A stretch of DNA of 64,000 bases from Cynocephalus volans (GCF_027409185.1 NC_084471.1:3688535-3752534); one strand, 5' to 3'. Shown: positions 11,705-24,346, counted from the stretch's first letter. Notes: generated by a model from the sequence alone, not told the origin. Translations and numbers: made by a program.

Positions 11705-11883
11705 GTACACTGTTCATTTCAGTGCTCCCTGTATGAACAAGAAAGGAAGTGTTGAGACATGGTCTTGTGAAGACCTCCTCTGATTCACAGGTTCACAGTT
11801 GTTCCTGGCCTGAGGAACAACCACACCCCCTAGTTGACTATAGGTTTTTCTTTTAAGTCCTAAGAATTCAAAGGAAGGGTGTG

Positions 11884-12245
11884 TCAGTTCATTCAGGCTA
11901 CTATAACAAATTAACATACAGTGGGGTGGCTTATAAATAACAGAGATTCATTTCTCACAGATCTGAAGGCTGGAAGACCAAGATCACAGTGATAGCATGG
12001 CCTGGTTCTGGTCAGGGCCCTCTTTCAGGTTGAAGACCACTGCCTTCTCTGTGCGTCCTCACATAGTATAAGAGGCAGAGCAGCTCTCTAGAGTCCCTTT
12101 TGTGAGGACACTAATCCCATTCATAAGGGTTCCACTTTCAATGACCTAATCACTTCCCAAAGGCCTCACCTCCTAACACCAACATCTTGGGGGTTAGGAT
12201 CTTAACATATGAATTTGAGGGGACACAAGCACTCAGCCTGTAGCA
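11884..12245 (-). mobile_element. MLT1-type MaLR LTR
   Basis: Inverted MLT1 signature: GTGTCAGTTCATTCAGGCT then CTATAACAAATTAACATA at the start, GGCTGGAAGACCAAGATCA, CATAAGGGTTCCACTTTCA, CCCAAAGGCCTCACCTCCTA and CTTGGGGGTTAGGAT near the end. Solo LTR; first of three minus-strand MaLR LTRs within 2.2 kb. Confidence 0.8.
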
Positions 12246-12334
12246 CAGAGGCCTTATTACCTGTTCCTTTACAGGTGAGGCTGTGACTCAGATGTCAGAG
12301 TCCAGGACATTCACTGGACCACATCTTTGGTGGT

Positions 12335-12802
12335 CACTGTACTCATTTCCTGGGGTTGCAGCAAGAAAGCACCATAAACTGGGGGCTTAAACCACAGAAA
12401 TGTACAGTTCCTCAAAGTTCCAGCGGCCAGAATTCCAAGATCAAGGTGTTATCAGGGTTGGTTTCTTCCAAGGCTGTGAGGGAGAATCCGTTCCAGGCGT
12501 CTCTCCAGCTCCTGGTGGTTTGCTGCTAACCATTAGCATCCCTTGGCTTGTAGATGCATCACCCCAATCTCCACCTTCATCTTCACAGGGCATCTTCCTT
12601 GTGTGTGTGTCTGTGTACAGCTTTCCCCTTTTTATAAGGACACCAGTCATATTGGATTAGGGTGCCATCCTACGTCAGCATGACCTCATATTAACCAATT
12701 ACTTCTGCAACAACCCAATTTCCAAATAAGGTCCCATTCTGAGGTACTGGGGGTTAGGACTTCACCACAGGAATGTTACAGGGCACAATTCAACCTGTAG
12801 CA
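12335..12802 (-). mobile_element. MLT1-type MaLR LTR
   Basis: Inverted MLT1 of a different branch from its left neighbour: CCTGGGGTTGCAGCAAGAAA, CATAAACTGGGGGCTTAAAC, GGCCAGAATTCCAAGATCAA, TTTATAAGGACACCAGTCAT, CCAAATAAGGTCCCATTCTG and GGGGGTTAGGACTTC appear in the right order. Frames at 12400-12660 lie inside it and are not genes. Confidence 0.8.
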
Positions 12803-13675
12803 GTCCCCATGCCTCAGAAGTCAAGCCTCCCTGTGCATCACCCTCTCCTGCACTCCCTAACTCCAGGTGGGAAGCCCACCTAGCCGAGTTGCCCCCTCAG
12901 CACAGGGCTGGCCAGGTCTCCACTACCCATGCTCTCCAGCAAATCCAGACACCGTGAGTTCAGAGGACAAGAAATGGAGGATTCCCTGCTCCAGTTCTTA
13001 GAGACACATGTCCCAGGACCACCACTCGCCCCCCTTCAGCTCCTGCTTCTTGCACACACCACCCCGATGGGACCCTGCATAGCGCAGGACTGGCTGTGGG
13101 ATCTGGAAAGTCCTAGCCCCTGGTTTAGTACCATGGAAACCCATCAACACACCTCCTAAACCACCAGCAGAAATGGCCCCACTTTCTCTGGGCATTAAAC
13201 ATGGCAGAGGAAAAATTGGGGGCCAGCAGGATTTTTGTTTATTTTGGTGTAACTTCTCTCTTTCTACCTGGATATTGACACAATGGCTTTTGTTATCCTT
13301 GCAATTTAAAGTTTCCACTGGCTGTGTCTCATTTTGAATTTCATGTGGTAAGCCCTTTCCACCTGCTATACAAGCTGCTGCTTCCAGGGAGAAATCTCAT
13401 CTCCCATGTCTCACATTTTTGCTTCAATTCCTTGTCTTCAGGTTTCTCAACCAGACACAAATTACCCACGTGCTGGCTCTCCATCATCGGTCTACTCCAT
13501 CTCATGTTTTTTCTCGTCCCTTGCTCCTCTCCAGTCTTGTCCCCTCCCAACACTTACAATAACAAGCAGATGCCCATGGACCACTCTGTTAATATCCATG
13601 GTTTATATCAATGTAGTTATTATTGTCATTATTTGTAGAGGAAGCAAGTTAGGAACAGAGAAGTTAGGTGCATTA
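12803..13675. other. Unassigned DNA between LTRs
   Basis: About 870 bp of average composition. Overlapping open frames on both strands (12929-13159, 12998-13318, 13324-13638) have no domain, no codon preference I can see, and no flanking splice pattern that favours one of them. I call no gene. Confidence 0.4.
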
Positions 13676-13679
13676 CCTG

Positions 13680-14062
13680 TCTTCCTTTGTATTCCGCTGC
13701 TATAACAGAACACCACAGACTAGTGCTTTGTAGGCAATACAGTGTTGTATGGCTCATGGTTCTGAAGGCCGGGAAGTTCAAGAGCATGGCACTGGCATTT
13801 GGTGAGGGTCGTCTCATGGTGGAAGCATCAAATGTTGAGCAAGCGCCCAAGACAGAGAGAAGATGGGGGCTGGACTAGTCCTTTCATCAGGAACCCACAC
13901 CCACAATAACTAACCCACTCCTGAGATGGTGGCATTAATCCATTCATGAAGGTAGAGCCCTCGTAACTTGATCACCTCTTAAAGGTCCCACCTCTCAACA
14001 CTGTTACAGTGGCGGTTAAATTGCAGCATGAGTTTTGGGGGGGACAATCAAACCATAGCATT
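13680..14062 (-). mobile_element. MaLR-type solo LTR
   Basis: Inverted MaLR pattern: CCGCTGCTATAACAGAACAC, GGCTCATGGTTCTGAAGGCC, GGGAAGTTCAAGAGCATGGC, TTAATCCATTCATGAAGG, CTTAAAGGTCCCACCTCTCA and the end block TTTTGGGGGGGACAATCAAA. Third minus-strand MaLR LTR in the cluster. Confidence 0.75.
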
Positions 14063-14950
14063 GCTCAAGATTTAGTCAGCTGGTTAAGGCAGTGAAGACA
14101 CTCAAGGGAAACTATCAGAATTGGAGTGAACCCCCGTTCCCACGGGTCCATCATCCCTGCCTGAGCCAATGATAAACCCAGGGCACCACAGCATATCTTG
14201 GTCTAGCAAGGAATGCCGTCCCCACATTTCCAGTGTAAGTGCCCTGTCCTTCTCCACCGAGGAAACTTTCAGTGTTAGGATGAGCAGAGGGAGATGAGAT
14301 TTCTCTGTCTGGGATGTTTTTCAAGCAAATCCAGTGTGATTAACAGACGCCTCTGCCTTCAGCTCCTACCAGCGCGCACATTCTGAAATGTTCTCCCAAA
14401 CACTAAATACACCAGACGACGGCAAAAACAAAAACACTGCACAAGTGATCGCTTATAGACTCAATCTGTTTTTTTCTTTCCCAGGCAGAAGCCTGTCCAC
14501 ACTTCAGTGCTTTTACAGCCTTTATTAAGAGAAGTGAGAACTCAGTCTATTTGATTTATAATTGAAAATCATAAACTATAGCATTCACCTGCTGTTCCCG
14601 TGCACTGGTGAGATGATACAAGGCTATTTCATCACTCAGCCTCATAATTGGCATAAACCATCATCAGTATGCGCCGTGGCATCCCAGAGGCCCGCTAGCA
14701 AGTTGATGCAACTGCACAGGCTGGAGAGCAGAAATTTGGTAAAAATATTATTTCGTGCTGATTTGTTCTCTAACTCCTGTTTCATGAAGAGTCACCGGGA
14801 CGCACAAGGGCCCTTCATTAGTAGGACTGGAAGAGAGGCAGGCCTGGCATGGACACGTTGTCCCCTGACAAAGATACCTCTGACCATTCTCCTAGGCCCA
14901 CCTGTGCATTTCTTTGCAAAATCCAGTTTTAACAAAAACCCTGCTAAGTA
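14063..14950. other. Unassigned DNA
   Basis: About 890 bp with no repeat or gene I recognise. The 129-codon frame at 14562-14951 has no family resemblance. Confidence 0.4.
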
Positions 14951-14954
14951 AGAA

Positions 14955-15306
14955 CTCCTCACGCTCAATACCTAGATCACCCTCTGTACCTGATTTCCCT
15001 TGATATCTGAGCAGGTTCCTCAGACTCCACCGTCCCCCAGGTGATGTCTGATCATCCTGACCTGTCTCCAGCAGAGTCCCCCTGATCCCTGACGTCTCCT
15101 CTTAATAACTGTCCATCCACTGACCCTGACCCTGCTCCTTGGCTATACTTTCCCACTTGCCTCTGCTGTACTCAGAGATGAGATGAGCCCAGTCTCTCTC
15201 CCTGACCACAGAATCCCATTGCAGTGTCCCCTGTACCTATGGCGATGGTCCTGAATAAAGTCCACCTTACCATGCTTCACCAAGTGTCACTAAATAATTT
15301 TTAACA
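14955..15306 (+). mobile_element. ERV1-like (MER4/MER41-style) LTR, 3' part
   Basis: The 3' half of a gammaretrovirus-type LTR: a CTTGCCTCTGCTGTACTCAGAG block at 15157, ATGGTCCTGAATAAAGTCC with AATAAA at 15254-15259, the CAAGTGTCACTAAATAATTT block at 15280-15300 and a terminal TTAACA. No internal viral sequence is present. The 5' boundary is uncertain. Confidence 0.55.
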
Positions 15307-15404
15307 CCCTCCAGTGTCCCTTCCCCATACTGGGAGGGCAGACGGCCCCACCCTTGGCCACACACTGACTCCAGCCCAGAGCAGACCTAGGCAGTGCCTT
15401 GTGC

Positions 15405-16565
15405 ACATTTTTGGCTTATAGTTCTACAGATTTAGCACATGTAGAGATTCTCGTAACCACGGCTATAATCAAGGTAGAGACCATCTCATCACGCCTGAAA
15501 AAACTCCCTTTGTGGTCATGTGTGCAACCCCACCCCCAACCAACTGAGCTATTCTTTGTCATTCTAATTTTGCCTTTTCAGAGATGACAGAAACAGAACC
15601 ATGCAGTGAGACTGGCTCCTTTCCCACTGCATGATGCCCTTGAGATTCATCCATGTCATTGCATGTATCAATACTTATTCTTTTTTCTTTATTGCCAAAT
15701 AGTATTTCATCAAACGGATGTCCTTCAGTTTCTCCATTCATGAGCTAACGGACCCTCAGTGTGTTTCCACTTTTTGATGATTATCAGTGACGCTGCTCTA
15801 AACATTCATGTTGTGTGGAGCTTTCGTTTCTCTATAGTAAATGCCCAGGAACAGGATTGCTGGGTCCCGTGCTACGTGCAGGCTTCACTTTACCAGAAAC
15901 GGCCAGGCTGTTTTGCAGAGCACCTGAACGCTCTGTTCTGCATTCCCACCAGCAGCCTATGCATGTTCCAGTTGCTCTGCTTCCTCGCCAGCACTTGATT
16001 TTGTCAGCTTTCTAATTTTAGGTGTGTAGAGGCATCATGTGGTTATTTTGACTCGCATTTCCCTAATAGCTAATAATTTGTGCATATTTTCAAGTGCCTG
16101 TTTACCATCCGTCCATCTCACTTGGTGAAGCATATGTTCAGGTATTATTTGCATCCTCCTCCTCCCACCACTGGTTTGTTTGTTTCTAACGGTTACGTTT
16201 GAGTGTTTTTTATATGTATTCTGGATAGATACGTCTTATCAAATACATAATTGCAAATACTTTCTCCCAGTCTGTAGCTTGTCTTTTTATCTGCTTAACA
16301 GGGTCTTTCACAGAGAAGAAGTTTTAGTTTTTAATGTAGTCTTTTTTTTTTTTCTTTCTTTCTTTTATGGATCATGCTTTCGGAATTTTTGCCTAACAGG
16401 TCAAATATTTACTCCTATTATTTTTTACCTAAAAATTTTATAGTTTTACTTTTACATTTAGATTAATGACCCATTCTGAGTTAATTTTTTATGAGGTGTA
16501 AAGCTTAATTCCAGATTCTTTTTTTTTTTAATATGAATGCCCAATTGTTTCAGCGGCATTTATTG
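15405..16565 (-). mobile_element. Old host L1, 3' part (segment 1 of the nested stack)
   Basis: Inverted 3' UTR and distal ORF2 of an old L1. TTCATCCATGTCATTGCATG at 15648 and the following ~600 bp match the usual old L1 3' end. At 16565 the sequence is broken by a plus-strand L1 and resumes in phase at 17515 (the stretch ATTTATTGAAAA joins to AGATAATTCTTTC). This is the 3' end of a host element whose 5' end lies near 28700. Confidence 0.7.
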
Positions 16566-17514
16566 AAAAATGACAATGGTAAAAAAAAAAACAACAAATA
16601 ACATCATTAAAAAATGGACAAAGGAAGTGAGTAGGCATCTCTCAAAGGAAGATATGCAAATGGCCAGCAGATACATGAAAAAATGCGCAACATCACTCAG
16701 CATCAGGGAAATGCAAATCAAAACCACATTAAGATACCATCTCACCCCAGTTAGACTGGCTGTTATGAAAAAGACAGAGAATAACAAATGCTGGTGAGGA
16801 TGCAGAGAAAGGGGAAGCCTCCTGCACTGTTGGTGGGACTGTAAATTAGTGCAGCCATTGTGGAAAACAGTGTGGAGGTTTCTCAGACAACTACAGATAG
16901 AACTGCCATGTGATCCAGCAATCCCTCTTCTGGATATACACCCAAAGGAATGGAAATCATCATGTCGAAGGGACACCTGCGCTCCCATGTTCATCACAGC
17001 TCTATTTACAATAGCCAAGAGTTGGAACCAACTTAAATGTCCATCATCATCAGACAACTGGATAAGGAAAATGTGGTATCTATACTCAATGGAACATTAC
17101 TCAGCTATCAGAAAGAATGAAATATTGCCATTCACAGCAACATGGATGAACTTAGAGAAAATCATATTAAGTGAAATAAGCCAGGCACAGGTAAAGAAGT
17201 ACCATATGTTCTCACTCATAAGTGGGAGCTAAAATTATAAGCATATAAATAAAAGAAAGAAAGAAAGGTACTATATTCCCAATAATACATTGAACTCTCA
17301 AAAGGACAACTGGGATACTAGAAGGGGGGAGGGAAGGAATGGGGGCAGGGCCACAAATAGCAATGATAGTGTATATTATTGAATAGAATAATTATTCTGA
17401 TGTGAGCATCACACATTGCACATGGGTGTTGATGTTCAACTCTGTACCCCACAGATGTGTACAATCAATTTTGTTACAATAAAATAAACAAACAAATAAA
17501 TAAATAAATAAGAA
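16566..17514 (+). mobile_element. 5'-truncated L1 inserted in the old L1
   Basis: Distal ORF2 and 3' UTR in the plus direction. The open pieces 16570-16797 and 16849-17232 translate to the L1 C-terminal domain ([39 protein letters not shown], then [10 protein letters not shown] and [15 protein letters not shown]) separated by a stop/frameshift. It ends in an A-rich tail (AATAAAATAAACAAAC then repeated AAAT). GAAAA occurs at both junctions, a short and weak target duplication. Confidence 0.85.
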
Positions 17515-20029
17515 AAGATAATTCTTTCTCTACCTTAAGGGTAGATTGGACACATTTCTGTGGTGTGTTTCTGTACTTTTTATTCTGTTCCTTTGTTCCG
17601 TACATCTGTCCCTTCACCATACCACACTGTCTCGATTTCTGTAAGTCTTAAAATCAGGTAGTGTGGTTCCTACACAGTGATTCTCTTTAAAAATTGTTTT
17701 GGCTCCTCTAGTTCCTTTGGTTTTTCACATACAGTTTTAATCAGTTTATAGCTACAAAAAATATCCAGCTGGGATTTTTGCTGGATTCGCATTAAATCTA
17801 TAGGTTCATTTGGGAAGAACTTTTATCTTAGTTAAATTGAGTTTCCCATCTGTGAACACAGTATATCTTTCCTTTTATTTAGGTCTTTTTTGATTTCTTA
17901 CATCCGTGTTTTGTTGTTTCCGGCATAATAATCCTGTACTTGATTGTTAGATTTAAAGCCCAGTATTTCACGCTATAGGGAACTATTTTTAATGGTGTAC
18001 TTTTATTAATTTTAGTATCCAATTGTTCATTGCTAGTATATAAAATGTGATTAATTTTTGCATGTTGACTTTGTATCCTGCATACTTGCTAAATTCACTT
18101 ATTCTAGCAAGTTTTTTTAGATTCCTTAGGATTTTCTATATACTCAAGCACATCATATGCAAGTAGTGACAATGTTTTTTCTTCCTTTTCAATGTGTATG
18201 CTTTTTATTGTTTTCTTCTTGATCTCAGGAAGAAAACATTAAGATTTTTACCATCAAGTATTACATTAGCTATAAGTTTTTGAAGGATGCCCTTTATCAC
18301 ATGAAGAAAACTCACTTTTCCTAGTTTGCTGACGGTTTTTGATGACTGGAGTTGAGTTCTGTCAAATATTTTTCCAGAAAAATGAATTTGATTGCATGAG
18401 TTTTTGTAATTCTTTTAATATGGTGAATCATATTGACTGATTTTTTTAATATTGAGCAAATCTTTTTGTATTCCTGGACTTAATTTGCTATTTTTTTAAT
18501 TTTTTGCATCTCTATTTGTGAAAGTGTTCTTTTCTTGTACTCTCTTTGTGTAGTTTTAACACTAGGATAGTAGGGCCTCATAAAATGCATTATGAATTGG
18601 TCCTCCTCTTCTATTCTCTGGTAAAAAAAAAAAAAAAAGACATAAAAATGGTGCTAATTATTCTTTGAATGTCTGATAGAATTCACTGGTGAAACCATCT
18701 AGACCTGGGAATTTGGGGGGGATGGGAAAGGAGAGGTTTTGAACTATAAATTTAATTTGTTCGATAGAAGACTATTCAGGTTATCTACCTCTTTTTGAGC
18801 GGACTGTGGTAGTCTTTAGCTTTCAAGGAATTGATCCATTCCATCAAAGTTGTCAATTTTATGTGTGTCAAGTTATTTGTAGTATTTCCTTATTACCCTT
18901 TTTACATCTGCAGAGTCTATAGTGTTGTACCCTCTTTCATTCAAATCGATAGTCTTCCTTCCTTCCTTCCTTCCTTCCTTCCTTCCTTCCTTCCTTCCTT
19001 CCTTCCTTCCTTCCTTCCTTCCTTCCTTCCTTCCTTCCTTGCGGCCAGTCTTGCTAGAAATTTATCCATTTTATTAATCTTTCCTAAGAGGCAGCTTTTG
19101 GTTTCTTTAATTTTCTGTTTTTAATTTTATTATTTTCTACTTTAACCATCATTATTTCCTTTCTTCTCCTGAATTCTTTGGGTTTATTTTGCTCTTTCTC
19201 CACAATCTTAAGGTGAAAGTTCAGATTATTGATTTTGAACATTTCTTCTTTTATCATATAAACATGTAATGTTATAAATTTCCCTCTAAGCAATTTATTA
19301 GCTGCATCCCACAGTTTTTTTTTTTATATAGTGTATTTTCATTTTTGTTTAGTTCAAAACATTTTCTAGTTTCTCGTAAAATTTCTTCTTTGACCCATGT
19401 GTTAGTTAGAAGTTTGTTGTTCAATCTGGAAGTGTTTAAAGATTTAAACCTAGCTCATCAATTTCTAGTCTAATTCCATTTGTTCAGAGAACACAACTTT
19501 GTATGATTCCAATTTTTTATGTTTATTGAGGTGTGTTTGATGAGCATAATATACTCTATTTTGATGAATATTCCATGTGCACTTGAAAGGAATGTGTATC
19601 CTCCTGCTATTGATTGAAGTATTATATAAATGTCATTTAGATCCATTTAACCAATGGGGCTAATAGCGTGGTTCAGTCTTCTCAATCCTTGCAGGTCTTT
19701 TGTCCTTTTTGTTCCATTGACTACTGAAAAGGGAGTGTTGAAGTCTCCAAATATAAATGCCAGTTTGTCCATTTCTTCTTTCAGTTCTACTGTGCTTCAT
19801 TTCTTTTGAAGCTCTATTTTAGGTGCAAACAAATTTAGGATTGGTATAGCTTCCTGGGCAATTGGCCCTTTTGTTATTCTGCAATGCTTTCTTTGTCCCT
19901 GTTAACTTTCTTGGCTCTGAAGTATATGTGGCCTAGTATTAGTTCGACCATGCCAGGTTTCCTTTGATTACAGTGTACATGATATATATTTACCCATTGT
20001 TTTACTTTTAACTTACCCATATCATGAAT
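17515..20029 (-). mobile_element. Old host L1, ORF2 part (segment 2)
   Basis: Continues the host L1 from segment 1 through the RT region into the endonuclease region. It is stop-ridden. A short frame at 19084-19293 on minus still shows the KIVEKEQNKPKEF block found in the ORF2 linker of the younger copy ([13 protein letters not shown]). It contains a (TTCC)n microsatellite at 18954-19040 and a poly-A run near 18622. It is cut at 20030 by the 6.2-kb L1. Confidence 0.75.
18954..19040. repeat. (TTCC)n microsatellite
   Basis: 21 uninterrupted CTTC/TTCC units inside the old L1. It creates a Leu-Pro-Ser-Phe repeat in a plus-strand frame that is not a gene. The long pure run suggests recent slippage. 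Confidence 0.95.
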
Positions 20030-20047
20030 CTTAAAGTGGGTTTTTTA
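20030..20047. repeat. Left target-site duplication of the L1
   Basis: CTTAAAGTGGGTTTTTTA, 18 bp, repeated exactly at 26223-26240. It interrupts old L1 sequence that resumes on the right side, which fixes both ends of the insertion. Confidence 0.9.
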
Positions 20048-20137
20048 TTTTTTTTTATTTTTTTATTTTTTTTTATTTTTTTTAATTTTATTATGTCGAT
20101 ATACATTGTGGCTGATTATTGTTGCCCATCACCAAAA

Positions 20138-20162
20138 CCTCCCTCCCTCCTCCCTCCCCCCC
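20138..20162 (-). other. 3' UTR polypurine / G-rich tract
   Basis: On minus this is a run of GGG and GGAGGG blocks in the L1 3' UTR, with four or more G-runs close together, so a G-quadruplex is possible. Many mammalian L1 families keep such a G-rich tract here; its role is debated. Confidence 0.6.
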
Positions 20163-20235
20163 ATGTCCTTTCTGTTTGCTTGTCATATCAACTTCAAGTA
20201 ATTGTGGTTGTTATATCTTCTTCCCCCCTCCCGGT

Positions 20236-20249
20236 TTGTGTGTGTGTGT

Positions 20250-20320
<71 letters not shown>
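20236..20320. repeat. (TG)n dinucleotide repeat in the L1 3' UTR
   Basis: About 42 TG units with one GAG interruption near 20254. It yields Cys-Val repeats in plus frames that are not coding. Confidence 0.95.
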
Positions 20321-20323
<3 letters not shown>

Positions 20324-20397
20324 TATATATTAATTTTTAGCTCCCACCAATAAGTGAGAACATGTGGTATTCTCTTTATGTGCCTGACTTGTTTCAC

Positions 20398-23300
20398 TTA
20401 ATATAATTCTAAGTCCATCCCTTTTGTTGCAAATTGTAGTATTTCATTCTTTTTTATAGCAGAGTAGTATTCCATTGTGTAGATATAGCACATTTTCCAT
20501 ATCCACTCATACGATGATGGACATTTGAGCTGGTTCCAACTCTTAGCTATTGTAAAGAGTGCTGCAATGAACATTGCGGAACAGGTATACCTTCGACCTG
20601 ATGATTTCCATTCCTCTGGGTATATTCCCAGCAGTGGGATAGCTGGGTCACATGGCAGATCTATCTGCAATTGTTTGAGGAACCTCCATACCATTTTCCA
20701 TAGAGGCTGCACCATTTTGCAGTCCCACCAACAATGTATGAGAGTTTCTTTTTCTCCGCAGCCTCGCCAGCATTTATCGTTCATAGTCTTTTGGATTTTA
20801 GCCATCCTAACTGGGGTTAGATGGTATCTCAATGTGGTTTTGATTTGCATTTCCCGGATGCTGAGTGATGTTGAGCATTTTTTCATATGTCTGTTGGCTA
20901 TTTGTATATCTTCCTTAGAGAAATGCCTACTTAGCTCTTTTGCCCATTTTTTAATTGGGTTGCTTGTTTTCTTCTTGTAAAGTTGTTTGAGTTCCTTATA
21001 TATTCTGGATATTAATCCTTTGTCAGATGTATATTTTGCAAATATTTTCTCCCACTCTGTTGGTTGTCTTTTAACTCTGTTAATTGTTTCTTTTGCTGTG
21101 CAGAAGCTTTTTAGTTTGATATAATCCCATTTGTTTATATTTCCTTTGGTTGCCCATGCTTTTGGGGTCGTATTCATGAAGTCTGTGCCCAGTCCTATTT
21201 CCTGAAGTGTTTCTCCTATGTTTTCTTTAAGAAGTTTTATTGTTTCAGGGTGTATATTTAAATCCTTAATCCATTTTGAGTTCATTTTAGTATACGGTGA
21301 GAGGTATGGATCTAGTTTCATTCTCCTGCATATGGATATCCAGTTATCCCAGCACCATTTGCTGAAGAGGCAGTCCATTCCCCAGTGAATAAGCTTGGTG
21401 CCTTTGTCAAAGATCAGATGGCAGTAAGTGTATGGGTTGATTTCTGGATTCTCTATTCTATTCCATTGATCAATGTGTCTGTTTTTATGCCAGTACCATA
21501 CTGTTTTGGTTATTATAGCTTTGTAGTATAGCTTAAAGTCAGGTAGTGTTATGCCTCCAGCTTTATTTTTTTTGCTAAGCATTGCTTTGGCTATGCGTGG
21601 TCTTTTATTGTTCCATATAAATGTCTGAATAGTTTTTTCCATTTCTGAGAAAAATGTCTTTGGAATTTTGATGGGGATTGCATTGAATTTGTATATCACT
21701 TTGGGTAGCATGGACATTTTCACTATGTTGATTCTTCCAATCCAAGAGCATGGGATATCTTTCCATCTTCTTGTATCCTCTCTAAGTTCTCTCAGCAGTG
21801 GTTTGTAGTTCTCATTATAGAGATTTTTCACCTCCTTGGTTAACTCAATTCCTAAGTATTTTATTTTTTTGGTGGCTATTGTAAATGGGCAGGCTTTCTT
21901 GATTTCTCCTTCTGCATGTTCACTATTGGAGAAAAGAAATGCTACTGATTTTTGCGTGTTGATTTTGTATCCTGCTACTGTGCTGAAATCATTTATCAAT
22001 TCCAAGAGTTTTTTTGAAGAGGTTTTAGGCTATTCAATATATAGGATCATGTCATCTGCAAACAGGGACAGTTTGACTTCATCTTTTCCAATCTAGATGC
22101 CCTTTATTTCCTTCTCTTCTCTGATTGCTCTGGCTAATACTTCCAAAACTATGTTGAATAGGAGTGGTGAGAGTGGGCATCCTTGTCTAGTTCCTGTTCT
22201 TAAACGAAAAGCTTTCAGCTTTTCCCCATTCAGGATGATATTGGCAGTGGGTTTGTCATATATGGCTATAATTATGTTGAGATACTTTCCCTCTATACCT
22301 AACTTATAGAGGGTCTTGGTCATGAATGAGTGCTGAACTTTATCAAATGCTTTTTCAGCATCTATAGAGATGATCATATGGTCCTTGTGTTTGAGTTTAT
22401 TAATATGGTGTATCACATTTATTGATTTGCGTATGTTGAAACAACCTTGCATCCCTGGGATGAATCCCACTTGATCGTGGTGAATAATTTTACGTATGTG
22501 TTGCTGTATTCTGTTTGCTAGTATTTTAGTGAGGATTTTTGCATCTATATTCATCAAGGATATCAGCCTGTAGTTTTCTTTTTTGGTTATATCTTTACCT
22601 GGTTTTGGTATCAGGATGATGTTTGCTTCATAGAATGAGTTTGGGAGATTTGCGTCTGTTTCAATCTTTTGGAATAGTTTGTAAAGAATCGGTGTCAATT
22701 CCTCTTTGAATGTTTGGTAAAATTCTGCTATGAATCCATCTGGTCCTGGGCTTTTCTTTGTTGGGAGCCTTCTGATAACAGCTTCAATCTCCTTTATTGT
22801 TATTGGTCTGTTCAAATTTTCTACGTCTTCATGGTTCAGTTTTGGGAGCTTGTGTGTGAACAGAAATTTATCCATTTCCTCCAGATTTTCAAATTTATTG
22901 GCGTATAGTTGTTTATAGTACTCTCGAATAATTCCTTGTATTTCAGATGAATCAGTTGTAATATCACCTTTTTCATTTCTAATTTTTGTTATTTGAATCT
23001 TCTCTCTTCTTTTTTTTGTTAGCCATGCTAATGGTTTGTCAATTTTATTTATCTTTTCAAAAAACCAGCTTTTTGATTCATTGATCTTTTGTATTGTTTT
23101 GGGGGTTTCAATTTCATTCAGTTCTGCTCTGATCTTAATGATTTCTTTCCGTCTGCTAACTTTAGGTTTGGATTGTTCTTGTTTTTCTATTTCTTTAAGG
23201 TGAAGTGTTAGGTTGTACACTTGCCATCTTTCCATTCTTCTGAGGTGAGCATTTAATGCAATAAATTTCCCCCTTAATACTGCTTTTGCAGTATCTCACA

Positions 23301-24159
23301 GGTTTTGGTATGATGTATCATTATTTTCATTAGTTTCAATAAATTTTTTGATTTCCTGCTTGATATCTTCTTGGACCCATATGTTATTAAGTAGAATGCT
23401 GTTTAATTTCCATGTGTTTGTATAGTTTCCAGAGTTTCGTTTGTTATTAATTTCTAGTTTTAATCCACTGTGGTCTGAGAAAATACATGGGATATTTCAA
23501 ATTTTTTTGAATTTATTGAGACTTGATTTGTGACCTAATATATCATCTATCCTGGAGAATGATCCATGTGCTGATGAGAAGAATGAATATTCTGAGGTTG
23601 TTGGATGGAATGTTCTGTAGATATCTGCCAATTCCAATTGGTCTAGAGTATTGTTTAGATCTTGTGTTTCTCTGCTTATTCTTTGCCTAGATGATCTGTC
23701 TAATATTGACAGTGGGGTGTTCACGTCCCCTGCTATTATGGTATTAGTGTCTATTTCCTTCTTTAGGTCTAATAGAGTTTGTTTTATAAATCTGGCTGCT
23801 CCAACATTGGGTGCGTACATATTTATGATTGTTATGTCTTCTTGATGGATCAGTCCTTTTAGCATTAAGTAGTGTCCCTCATTGTCTCTTTTTATGGTTT
23901 TTAGTTTAAAGTCTATTTTGTCAGATATAAGAATAGCTACTCCAGCTCGTTTTTCTTTTCTGTTTGCATAGTAAATCTTTTTCCATCCTTTCACTCTTAG
24001 TCTATGTGAATCTTTATGGGTGATGTGGGTCTCTTGTAGGCAGCATATAGTTGGGTCCTCCTTTTTGATCCAGTCAGCCAGTCTGTGTCTTTTGATTGGG
24101 GAATTTAAGCCTTTTACATTAAGAGTTGTTATTGAAAGGTGTTGATTTATTCCTAGCAT
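20398..24159 (-). pseudogene. LINE-1 ORF2 (endonuclease-reverse transcriptase), inactivated by stop codons
   Basis: One frame runs the whole 3.76 kb, near the usual ORF2 length of about 1,250-1,275 codons. Domains in order: apurinic-type endonuclease (24159-23497) with QETH around residue 43, AGDVNTPLS at 143-151 and SRIDDILGHK at 202-211; the linker; reverse transcriptase with [27 protein letters not shown] and the FADD box at 22051-22062; and a C-terminal Cys-rich knuckle ([18 protein letters not shown]). In-frame stops are at 23497-23499 (just before the [10 protein letters not shown] end of the endonuclease), 22093-22095 and 22030-22032 (ten codons past the start of FADD), and at least one more lies between 23236 and 23496. 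The family consensus IDHI is IDDI here. No net frameshift is seen between the open segments. In an intact element the protein nicks DNA and copies its own RNA. Confidence 0.9.
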
Positions 24160-24346
24160 TTTATTGGTTGTTTGGTTGTCTTAGGTGTCTTTTGTTCCTT
24201 GCTTTCTGATTTACTGTTTGGTTTCTGTGTTTGTTGGTTCCTTAGGTTGTAGATAGTGTTTTTGTTTGCTTGTTTTCTCTTCATGGATGCCATTTTTATT
24301 ATACTAGTGGGTTTTGATTTTTCTTGGGTTTTTATGGCAATGGTAG

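Noticed and set aside
20024..20353. Phe-rich then Cys-Val repeat frame on plus
   Set aside because: It is the T-rich L1 tail and the TG repeat of the 3' UTR read in the wrong direction.
23497..24159. Idea that the endonuclease had lost its catalytic His through IDHI to IDDI
   Set aside because: The catalytic His of L1 endonuclease lies in the later SDH motif, which is still present after the stop at 23497; the IDDI change is only adjacent to the catalytic Asp.
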